NCBI GenBank assembly: GCA_019247135.1
Contig: JAFAPL010000819.1
Location: forward strand, 1-5,962
Direction: 5' to 3'
From: Chloroflexota bacterium
Lineage (GTDB): Bacteria; Chloroflexota; UBA6077; CF-72
Length of the DNA: 5,962 nt
Both the position numbers and the translations under genes were made by a program. The notes under the pieces are model-generated. The model saw only the letters and a program-made list of their open reading frames with translations. It searched no databases and was not told the origin of the DNA. Each line of letters opens with the position of its first letter. Positions within the stretch are counted from its first letter, which is position 1. Shown here piece after piece: positions 1-5,913 of the stretch.

Positions 1-36
1 TTCTATGCGTGCTGCCGCGTGAGCAACCCGAGCGAT

Positions 37-81
37 CTTCGAAGCGCCTTTGAGACCCCTCTACGCTTCGAAGCGCTTGAG
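37..81. repeat. Short direct repeat at the 3' end of fabF copy B
   Basis: CTTCGAAGCGC occurs at 37-47 and again at 66-76, each followed by a similar pyrimidine-TTGAG tail (48-54 and 77-81). The second copy encodes the last residues of the KAS protein and sits in a perfect 12-base palindrome (64-75). The first lies just past the stop. Apart from this, bases 1-60 show no gene start, ribosome site or terminator. Confidence 0.4.
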
Positions 82-1305
82 CACGGCCACGCTATTCTGC
101 CCGCCGAAGCCGAAGCCATTGACGATGCACGTCTGTATCGACATCGACCTTGGCTTCCAGGGCACATAGTCCAGGTCACACTCCGGGTCAGCGGTGAACT
201 GGTTGATGGTGGGCGGAATACACCCCGTCGCCAGCGCCTTGACCGCCGCCACCGCGCTCAGGGCGCCAGCCGCCCCGAGCAGGTGCCCAATCATCGACTT
301 CACCGAGCTCACCGGAATGCGGTACGCGTGGTCGCCCAGCGCCATCTTCAGCGCCTTCGTCTCTGTCGAGTCATTGAGAGGCGTGCCCGTTCCGTGTGCA
401 CACACGTAGTCGACCTGCTCAGGTTGCAGGTCCGCATCCTGAATTGCATTGAGGATCGCGCGCCGCGCGCTCTCGCCCGACGGCTCCGGCTGGCTGACGT
501 GGTACGCGTCACCAGTGATACTCGCGCCACACAGCTCGGCCAGAATGCGCGCCCCACGCCCCTGCGCGTGTTCGAGCGTCTCCAGCACCAGCATCCCCGC
601 GCCCTCACCGAAGACGAAGCCATCGCGGTCCTTATCGAACGGCCTGCTCGCCGTCTGCGGATCTTCGTTGCGCCGGGAAAGGGCGCCCGTGCGCGCCATC
701 GACACGAACGCCAGCGGCAGAATGGCCGACTCGGTGCCTCCGGCAACGACCGCCTGCACGTCGCCGCGCCTGAGAAAGTGCAGCGCCTCGAACAACGAGT
801 ACACTCCGGCCGCGCACGCCGCCGTGTTCGTGACGATTGGCCCTTTGATCCCGTAGTGCATCGACACCTGGCACGACGCCATGTTGGGGATCATCAATGG
901 CACCATCATCGGGCCGACGCGCTCCCAGCCCTTGGTAACGAGCGTCTCGGCTTCATCTGCGACCGCGCGGATGCCGCCACCGCCAGTGGCGGCAATGACC
1001 CCGACGTCCCACGCGTTGGTGTCGTTGACTTCGAGCTGCGCGTCCTTCAGCGCTTCGCCCGCCGCGGCGATCGAGAACTGGGCGAAGCGCTCCATTCGTC
1101 GCGCCGCCTTGCGATCCATGAATTCGCCAGGGTCGAAACCCTTGACTTCGGCCGCGATCTGCACGGGCAGACCGGTCGGGTCGAAGGTGGTGATCTGGCC
1201 AGCACCCGAGACACCCGCCAGAAGATTGTTCCAGTAGTCCTGAACGTTCAGTCCAATGGGCGAGATGGCGCCCAGGCCCGTCACGACGACTCGATGACCG
1301 TACAT
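61..1305 (-). CDS. fabF: Beta-ketoacyl-ACP synthase II (KAS II), second tandem copy (copy B)
   Basis: A 414-residue condensing enzyme of the thiolase fold. It catalyses decarboxylative condensation of malonyl-ACP with an acyl-enzyme thioester in the cytosolic type II fatty acid cycle. The N-terminus has the typical RVVVTGLGA strand. The nucleophile is Cys164, in TAACAAG rather than the usual TACATG. His304 lies in AHGTGTP, and Lys336 and His341 lie in SSVKSMIGH, so the full catalytic set is present. The glycine-rich end GFGFGGQN (397-404) keeps the gatekeeper Phe400. Length matches E. coli FabF (413) and the residues align without gaps around the active site. A Gly (109) stands where E. coli FabF has its pocket isoleucine (Ile108 in mature numbering). 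The ATG lies 4 nt after the stop of the other KAS gene with only a weak upstream AAGG, so translational coupling is likely. Roughly 40% identical to its neighbour by eye, so an old duplication. The family call is firm; chain-length preference cannot be read from sequence. Confidence 0.96.
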   Translation of the reverse strand: MYGHRVVVTGLGAISPIGLNVQDYWNNLLAGVSGAGQITTFDPTGLPVQIAAEVKGFDPGEFMDRKAARRMERFAQFSIAAAGEALKDAQLEVNDTNAWDVGVIAATGGGGIRAVADEAETLVTKGWERVGPMMVPLMIPNMASCQVSMHYGIKGPIVTNTAACAAGVYSLFEALHFLRRGDVQAVVAGGTESAILPLAFVSMARTGALSRRNEDPQTASRPFDKDRDGFVFGEGAGMLVLETLEHAQGRGARILAELCGASITGDAYHVSQPEPSGESARRAILNAIQDADLQPEQVDYVCAHGTGTPLNDSTETKALKMALGDHAYRIPVSSVKSMIGHLLGAAGALSAVAAVKALATGCIPPTINQFTADPECDLDYVPWKPRSMSIQTCIVNGFGFGGQNSVAVLKRFEA

Positions 1306-1309
1306 CTGG

Positions 1310-2566
1310 CTATGGATTCGCCTTGAAGATGACTGTTGCGTTGTGGCCGCCGAGGCCGAACGAGTTGCTCATCGCCACCGTGGGAGTCCACTGGCGCGCC
1401 GTGTTCGGCACGTAGTCCAGGTCGCATTCGGGGTCGGGGCGCTCGTAGTTGATGGTTGGCGGCAGCCAGCCGGTTTCGAGCGCCTTGACGCATGCCAACG
1501 CCTCGACCGCGCCCGCGGCGCCAAACATATGGCCCGTCATGCTCTTGGTCGACGATACGGCCAGTCGTCGGGCGTGCTCACCGAAGACGTCTTTGATCGC
1601 CGCCGTCTCGAAGCGGTCGTTGTATGGGGTCGACGTACCGTGAGCGTTGATATAGCCGACGTCTTCGGCATTGACGCCCGCCGAACGGGCGGCATCCCGC
1701 AGCGCGCTCCGCATCACCTTGCTGGCGCCGGCACCCTGGTCTCTGGGCTGGACCATGTGCCACGCGTCGTTCCCGCTGCCATACCCGACGACCTCACAGT
1801 AGATGCGGGCGCCGCGGCGCAACGCGTGTTCACGCTCCTCCAGCACCAGCACAGCCGCGCCTTCGCTGATGACGAAACCGTCGCGATCGGCGTCGAACGG
1901 CCGACTGGCTTTCTTCGGGTCGTCGTTGCGTGCCGAAAGCGCGCGCATGTTGATGAAGCCGGCGAAGATCACCGGCAGCATCGACGCTTCCGTGCCACCG
2001 GCAATCATCACGTCGGCGTCGTCGCGCAGGATGGCCTTCATTCCCTCGCCCACGGCATGGCTACCTGTCGCGCAGGCCGTCGCGACGGCCATGTTGGGCC
2101 CTTCGGCGCCGATCGAGATGGCCACCAGGCCGGACGCTGCGTCGGGCAGAAAGTGCGGCAGGAACATCGGCGACACCCGGTCAGGGCCGCGTTCGAGCAG
2201 GATCTGCTGCTGGCTGAGCACACGGTCCACGCCACCGGCCGCGGTGCCGACTATGACGCCGACGCGTTCGGCGCATTCCTGATCGACCTTCAGGTTCGCG
2301 TCCGTGACCGCCTCTTTGGTGGCGACGAGAGCGAACTTCGCACTGCGGTCCATATGCCGCAGCTCTTTGGAAGGAATCGAGTCTTCGGGTTTGAAGTCCT
2401 TGACCTCGCCGCCGATCTTCACGGCAAACGGGGTCGGATCGAACAGCGTGATGGTGTCGATGCCCGAACAGCCGCCGAGCAGATTGGACCAGGTCTGGGC
2501 GACGCAGTTGCCGACCGGCGTGACCGCGCCTAGGCCCGTGACTACAACGCGTCGCGGCTCAGGCAT
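1310..2566 (-). CDS. fabF: Beta-ketoacyl-ACP synthase II (KAS II), first tandem copy (copy A)
   Basis: A 418-residue condensing enzyme, the closer of the two copies to canonical FabF. It elongates acyl-ACP by two carbons using malonyl-ACP. It starts with RRVVVTGLGAVTPVGN. The nucleophile Cys165 is in the classic TACATGS; His309 is in NAHGTSTP; Lys341 and His346 are in SSTKSMTGH. DADRDGFVISEGA (225-237) is the usual family block before the C-terminal half. Two acyl-pocket positions differ from E. coli FabF: Ala110 at the Ile108 site, and Leu405 in NSFGLGGHN where the gatekeeper Phe400 is normal. The ATG is supported by homology of the N-terminus and by an in-frame TAG three codons upstream. 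There is no strong Shine-Dalgarno. It follows fabD after an 86-nt gap with a stem-loop and precedes the second copy by 4 nt, so the three genes probably form one operon. The family call is very secure; the specific role relative to copy B is inferred. Confidence 0.97.
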   Translation of the reverse strand: MPEPRRVVVTGLGAVTPVGNCVAQTWSNLLGGCSGIDTITLFDPTPFAVKIGGEVKDFKPEDSIPSKELRHMDRSAKFALVATKEAVTDANLKVDQECAERVGVIVGTAAGGVDRVLSQQQILLERGPDRVSPMFLPHFLPDAASGLVAISIGAEGPNMAVATACATGSHAVGEGMKAILRDDADVMIAGGTEASMLPVIFAGFINMRALSARNDDPKKASRPFDADRDGFVISEGAAVLVLEEREHALRRGARIYCEVVGYGSGNDAWHMVQPRDQGAGASKVMRSALRDAARSAGVNAEDVGYINAHGTSTPYNDRFETAAIKDVFGEHARRLAVSSTKSMTGHMFGAAGAVEALACVKALETGWLPPTINYERPDPECDLDYVPNTARQWTPTVAMSNSFGLGGHNATVIFKANP

Positions 2567-2598
2567 ACGCGGCTATTGTGCCTAAGTCTCGAGCCTTC

Positions 2599-2653
2599 AG
2601 TCTTGAGGGGTGAGTTATGCGGGCGCCGGCTCACGACTCACAACTCAAAGACT
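2599..2653 (-). repeat. Long inverted repeat (stem-loop) between fabD and fabF copy A
   Basis: Arms 2599-2615 and 2636-2653 are complementary at 15 positions, with one single-base bulge and a 2x2 internal mismatch. The 20-nt loop contains the palindrome GGCGCC. In the transcript the first arm begins at the last base of the fabD stop codon. No U-run follows the second arm, so it is not a standard intrinsic terminator. It may be an mRNA processing, stability or attenuation element. A third related segment at 2585-2593 (AGTCTCGAG on the plus strand, like AGTCTTGAG at 2599-2607) could replace the second arm in pairing. Confidence 0.6.
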
Positions 2654-2661
2654 CACGACTC
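2629..2661. repeat. Degenerate ACTCACR heptamer tandem repeat across the fabD stop
   Basis: On the plus strand the units read GCTCACG, ACTCACA, ACTCAAAG, ACTCACG and a partial ACTC: about four and a half copies of a seven-base unit, with one extra base in the third. It covers the last codons and stop of fabD and the following spacer. It provides one arm of the inverted repeat described at 2599-2653. Confidence 0.6.
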
Positions 2662-3642
2662 CTTGCCAAGAATCGCCACCACCGCATCATTCAGGCTGAT
2701 CGCCTTGACGTCGCCACTGATGCGCTTGATCAGTCGCGACAACACCTGCCCCGGCCCGATCTCGACGAACGTATCCACGCCGTTGGCCACCATCTCGCGC
2801 ACCGACCCGACCCATTCGACGGGCGCCACCATCTGCGATGCCAGCTCAGTCCGTATGTGCTCCGCGCTCGTGCGCACCTGGCCAGCGATATTGGTCACCA
2901 CCGGCACCTGTGGATCCTTCAACGGCGAGCGATCGATCAGCTCCGCCAATCGGGCAGCAGCCTGCTGCATCAAGGGCGAGTGCGATGCGATGCTGATCCG
3001 CAACGGGACGACGGTTCTGGCGCCCGCCTCCTTGATCAGTTCGATGGCGCGATCGAGCGCGGCGCGGTCTCCAGAGATGACGAACTGCTCGGGCGAGTTC
3101 GCGTTCGCCACGCTCACGATCGCGTTCGTCTCCTCGGACGCCGTGGCGCACGCTTTCGTCAGCGCCTCGCGATTCAGGCCGATGACTGCCGCCATCCCGC
3201 CAGGCCGATCATCGCCCTGTTCCTTCATCAGCCGTCCGCGCTCGCGCACTAGACGCAGGGCGTCACTGAAGTCGAGGACGCCCGCGGCGACGAGCGCGGT
3301 GTACTCGCCCAGGCTGTGGCCGGCCACGAAGCGCGGCGGTTGATATTTGTGGCCGAGTGACTCGAGTTTCTCGCGCAGTGCTTCCAGGCACGCGAGTGAA
3401 ACAGTCAGAATGGCCGGCTGAGCGTTGATCGTGTCCTCGAGCTCCTCAGCCGGACCTTCGAAGCACAGCTGGGAAAGCTCGAAGCCAAGAATCTCGTCAG
3501 CTTCTTCAAATACGCGGCGAGCGGCGCCAGATGCTTCATACAGCGCCTTACCCATGCCAACGTATTGAGAACCCTGGCCTGGGAAAACGAAGGCTAGCTT
3601 CGTGGCGTCCCGCGCGGTGAGCTCGGCGGCAGCGACACTCAC
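2653..3642 (-). CDS. fabD: Malonyl-CoA:ACP transacylase (FabD)
   Basis: A 329-residue cytosolic enzyme that moves malonyl from CoA to acyl carrier protein, supplying the extender unit for the KAS enzymes downstream. The start is FPGQGSQ (20-26). The nucleophile Ser110 is in GHSLGEY, the substrate-carboxylate Arg135 is in RERG, the catalytic His221 is in ASHSPLM, and the C-terminal EIGPG is at 294-298. In the APVEW segment (273-277), Glu276 occupies the site of E. coli Gln250. That residue works through its backbone carbonyl in E. coli, so the change should be tolerable. The reading frame is open to 3822, but I chose GTG at 3640-3642. It sits 5 nt after AGGAG, gives a normal family length, and removes 60 residues unlike FabD that would run over the promoter and the opposite gene. 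The last codon of the gene overlaps a heptamer repeat. The identification is secure; the start is well supported. Confidence 0.96.
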   Translation of the reverse strand: MSVAAAELTARDATKLAFVFPGQGSQYVGMGKALYEASGAARRVFEEADEILGFELSQLCFEGPAEELEDTINAQPAILTVSLACLEALREKLESLGHKYQPPRFVAGHSLGEYTALVAAGVLDFSDALRLVRERGRLMKEQGDDRPGGMAAVIGLNREALTKACATASEETNAIVSVANANSPEQFVISGDRAALDRAIELIKEAGARTVVPLRISIASHSPLMQQAAARLAELIDRSPLKDPQVPVVTNIAGQVRTSAEHIRTELASQMVAPVEWVGSVREMVANGVDTFVEIGPGQVLSRLIKRISGDVKAISLNDAVVAILGKES

Positions 3643-3647
3643 GGTTA

Positions 3648-3658
3648 CTCCTACTCCT
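3648..3658 (-). promoter_or_regulatory. Double Shine-Dalgarno of fabD
   Basis: Read on the minus strand, AGGAGTAGGAG gives two AGGAG motifs six bases apart. The nearer ends 5 nt before the GTG at 3640-3642. This decides the fabD start against the longer open frame. The strong site may compensate for the non-ATG start codon. Confidence 0.85.
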
Positions 3659-3690
3659 ATCGTGGGGTGCCGGTGGTGTGTCGGCCTACC

Positions 3691-3696
3691 AGTATA
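3691..3696 (-). promoter_or_regulatory. Candidate -10 element of the fabD operon promoter
   Basis: TATACT on the minus strand matches the sigma-70 -10 consensus at five of six positions. It lies about 50 nt before the fabD GTG, which would give a leader of about 40 nt. The matching -35 position (3714-3719, TAAAAG) is poor, so the promoter would be weak, A-rich-assisted or activated. No other good -10 is visible in this gap. Confidence 0.45.
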
Positions 3697-3715
3697 CGTG
3701 ATTTGAACCGCCGCT

Positions 3716-3721
3716 TTTAAT
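3716..3721 (+). promoter_or_regulatory. Candidate -10 of a leaderless promoter for the coiled-coil gene
   Basis: TTTAAT matches TATAAT at five of six positions. It is followed by six bases (AGATTC) and then the ATG at 3728, so transcription would start at or beside the A of the start codon. The lack of any Shine-Dalgarno before this ATG fits leaderless translation. The -35 position (3693-3698, TATACG) is a poor match. Confidence 0.45.
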
Positions 3722-3727
3722 AGATTC

Positions 3728-4213
3728 ATGCCAGACGAGCGACACCCCGGAGCACAACAACCCACGCTCAAGAAAATTGATCTCACTATCGCTCGATTGC
3801 GCATTCTCCTGGCGGACGTCACGGCCCGTGAGGCCGCACTGGACGACCAGCGCCGAACCTGCCGCGATCAGCACAACAAGCTCGTGACCTTCAGCATCTA
3901 TGGTGATTCCAGCCTGGATAGCGTGCTGGCCATGCTCGCAGACGTGCAGGAGCGCCTCGAGAACATCGAGGCGACCTCACGTGCCCTGGGCGCGATCCGC
4001 AAACGCGCCGAGACCGAGCTGGAGTCCCTTCAACTCACGAAGGGGATCGAGGAAGCAAAGGTCCTGCTGCAGCAGCTACAAGCCCAGCAACTGGAGCCCG
4101 CCGGCGCCCTCTCGCCCGACGAGATACAGGCCGAGATCGCGCGCCTTCGAACGCTCATCAACGAAGCGAGCGAACGCGCGGCTGAGAGCATTCGCAGTAC
4201 GCGGCGCACCTAG
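3728..4213 (+). CDS. Hypothetical coiled-coil protein, 161 aa
   Basis: I do not recognise this family. The protein is almost wholly helical, rich in Leu, Ala, Glu, Gln and Arg. Three likely helices can be seen: about 14-52, 61-121 and 130-157. They are separated by a short FSIYGDSS turn and a proline-bearing linker (Pro124, Pro130). Hydrophobic residues recur at heptad-like spacing (for example LAMLADVQERLENI and LLQQLQAQQL), suggesting a coiled coil or helical bundle. There is one cysteine (Cys45). No signal peptide, membrane segment or catalytic motif is visible, so it is probably a soluble cytoplasmic structural or adaptor protein. It is divergent from fabD. Its ATG has no Shine-Dalgarno, and a TTTAAT hexamer ends 6 nt before it, which fits a leaderless mRNA. 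Its stop shares a CTAG with the convergent membrane gene. Coding is favoured by the long clean frame filling the space between well-defined neighbours. Function unknown. Confidence 0.8.
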   Translation: MPDERHPGAQQPTLKKIDLTIARLRILLADVTAREAALDDQRRTCRDQHNKLVTFSIYGDSSLDSVLAMLADVQERLENIEATSRALGAIRKRAETELESLQLTKGIEEAKVLLQQLQAQQLEPAGALSPDEIQAEIARLRTLINEASERAAESIRSTRRT

Positions 4214-5883
4214 ACCCCGCGATCGGCGAACACGGGCGCGATCAGGTTGTCGACGGGCGCGTAGTCGTCGGTCAGAACGGGTGCAGCCGCCTGGTCCAGC
4301 CAGTCGTGCATCAGATTGCCTGGCATGATGTGCGTCGCGATCTGGCCATTGCCTGCCTGGCCGTGGACACCAGCCAGGCGCGACGGTGATATCGGCGAGT
4401 CGCCCGCGGCGACGACGTATGTACTCGCGTCGGCGCTCTGCCACGGCTCGGCGTCCGACAACACCTGCACCCCCGGCCAGACTCGCAACACGGTGGACGT
4501 ATACGCGGGGATGAATTTCCCGCCGCGCAACTTGTCGATGACCAGCGCCAGATAGAACCCGTCGGGCTTCAGCAACTGCTTGATCGACCGGTCGAACTCC
4601 AGAGTGGTGAGGTGGTACGGGATCGACAGGTCGTTGAATGCATCGCCGATGATCAGGTCGTACTGCCCCGTGTTGTGCTGCACGAGCTGGTTGACCATCA
4701 GCCGTGCGTCCACGTTGTACGTGGTGATGTTGGTCGTGCGTGGATCGACGCCGAGCTGCTCGTAGACGGTCTGGGTGACGCCGGGGTCGATTTCCATGAT
4801 CTCCTGCCCCGCGTTCGGGTACGTCGCTTCGATATGTCGCGCGAGCGTGTAGCCCCCGCCGCCGACGTACAGCACCCTAATCGCCTGGTCCGGCACCCGC
4901 TGCGCCAGGTAGTCCGCGATCTCCGCGTACACCTTGATGTAGCCGTACTCGAGAAAGTTGGGGTCCTCGATCGAGTTGTAGCTGTGCACCAGGTGGTCGA
5001 GGATGAGCTCCTTGACTGTCTGATGGTCAGACGTGCTCTGCTGCTCGACCACCCGGATGCAGTAGTAAGCCGTCTCGTGCAGGCAGGCGCTGTTCGTCGC
5101 CTGGTGCCATCCGTTCCTGGCCGCCTGCTGGATGCACTCAACGCTCGCGGCGGCATTCAGGCAGTCGTTCGTCTTCACGTCGTGCGCGGGCACGAGGGCG
5201 CCGACGAGCACCACGCCTGCCGCGAGCGGGACGCCCGCGCGACCGATCCGAACGAGATCACCGAACAGCCCCGCCAGGACCAGCAGAACGACGCCGACGC
5301 CGAGCACGATCATGCGCGTGCCCAGCAGCTGCACCAGCACGAAGCCCGTCGCGAACGTACCGAGGATGCTGCCCAGCGTCGACAGCGCGTACACCTTGCC
5401 CACCAGGCCACCCGTATGTGCGAGGTCGCGCAGTGTCAGTTTGATCACCACGGGCGAGACCATCCCGAGGATGAAGCTGGGCGGTAAGAAGATCAGCGTC
5501 GTGATCAGGACGATTCTCAAAATGAGGAGCGCGGCACGGTCCAGTGGCAGCACGCCCCCCAGCCGGTTATTCGCGTCGACCAGATCGCCTGTCGGAATAG
5601 ACGTCGCGATCGTGATGAGCGGCAGTATCGCCAGACTCGACAGCCCACCGGCTGCCAGGAGAAAGCCGAGCGTGCGTCGCTGCGGCCACCGATCCGCCAG
5701 GCGGCCGCCCAGATAGTTGCCGAACGAGATACCCGCCAGGACCACGCCAATGATGCTGGTCCAGGTGTACAGCGACACGCCGATGAACGGCGCCAGGATC
5801 CGTCCGGCGACGAGTTCGAGGATCAGCGTGCAGCAGCTAGCAACAAAAACAACCAGGTAGGCGATGCCGCGCGGCACACGCAT
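4210..5883 (-). CDS. Fused membrane / spermidine-synthase-like protein
   Basis: A 557-residue two-part protein. Residues about 7-233 contain seven hydrophobic helices (about 7-25, 39-58, 72-95, 118-141, 160-185, 190-208, 216-233). Positive loops after helices 2, 4 and 6 (such as RWPQRR, 65-70) mark the cytoplasmic side. Residues about 288-490 form a Rossmann methyltransferase-like domain of the spermidine synthase superfamily: GGGGYTLAR (341-349), the acidic strand end EIDP (364-367), DAR (392-394), and GDAF (413-416) followed by IPYHLTTLEF. Asp414 matches the catalytic aspartate region of aminopropyltransferases, but the GGGDG motif of true spermidine synthases is absent. Between the parts lie Cys241, Cys250, Cys267 and Cys275. 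Automated annotation usually calls such proteins fused MFS/spermidine synthase. Real aminopropyltransferase activity is uncertain; another SAM-type or ligand-binding role is possible. ATG at 5881-5883 has no clear Shine-Dalgarno but starts directly before helix 1. Confidence 0.88.
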   Translation of the reverse strand: MRVPRGIAYLVVFVASCCTLILELVAGRILAPFIGVSLYTWTSIIGVVLAGISFGNYLGGRLADRWPQRRTLGFLLAAGGLSSLAILPLITIATSIPTGDLVDANNRLGGVLPLDRAALLILRIVLITTLIFLPPSFILGMVSPVVIKLTLRDLAHTGGLVGKVYALSTLGSILGTFATGFVLVQLLGTRMIVLGVGVVLLVLAGLFGDLVRIGRAGVPLAAGVVLVGALVPAHDVKTNDCLNAAASVECIQQAARNGWHQATNSACLHETAYYCIRVVEQQSTSDHQTVKELILDHLVHSYNSIEDPNFLEYGYIKVYAEIADYLAQRVPDQAIRVLYVGGGGYTLARHIEATYPNAGQEIMEIDPGVTQTVYEQLGVDPRTTNITTYNVDARLMVNQLVQHNTGQYDLIIGDAFNDLSIPYHLTTLEFDRSIKQLLKPDGFYLALVIDKLRGGKFIPAYTSTVLRVWPGVQVLSDAEPWQSADASTYVVAAGDSPISPSRLAGVHGQAGNGQIATHIMPGNLMHDWLDQAAAPVLTDDYAPVDNLIAPVFADRGV

Positions 5884-5893
5884 AGGCTAGCCG

Positions 5894-5913
5894 CAACATG
5901 CCGCGGCACGTGG
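5894..5913. promoter_or_regulatory. Imperfect palindrome upstream of the fused membrane gene
   Basis: Two adjacent 10-base arms (5894-5903 and 5904-5913), centred on CCGCGG, match at 8 of 10 positions. The element lies 11-30 bases before the ATG, where a dimeric repressor site could act. It could equally be a chance product of high GC. No convincing -10/-35 pair is visible in 5884-5962. Confidence 0.3.

Noticed and set aside
19..1326. 435-residue open frame on the plus strand opposite KAS copy B
   Set aside because: Arg/His-rich translation with no recognisable domain, exactly opposite a conserved enzyme; a typical antisense shadow in GC-rich DNA.
1343..2533. 396-residue open frame on the plus strand opposite KAS copy A
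   Set aside because: Same kind of Arg/His/Val-rich shadow; the minus strand has the full catalytic motifs.
2611..2645. Promoter for the KAS pair in the fabD-fabF gap (minus-strand TTGTGA and CATAAC, 18-base spacer)
   Set aside because: Only four of six matches in each hexamer, and both lie within the inverted repeat; not distinguishable from chance.
2599..2653. Intrinsic terminator after fabD
   Set aside because: The stem is good but no U-run follows it, and the two KAS genes downstream have no clear promoter of their own.
2576..3343. 255-residue plus-strand frame opposite fabD
   Set aside because: Ser/Arg/Thr-rich shadow of fabD without motif or ribosome site.
3643..3822. 60-residue N-terminal extension of FabD
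   Set aside because: Unlike any FabD start, would cover the promoter gap and the opposite gene, and a strong Shine-Dalgarno precedes the GTG at 3640-3642.
4612..5487. 291-residue plus-strand frame opposite the fused membrane gene
   Set aside because: Low-complexity Arg/His/Asp/Val translation, no motif, opposite a well-supported gene.
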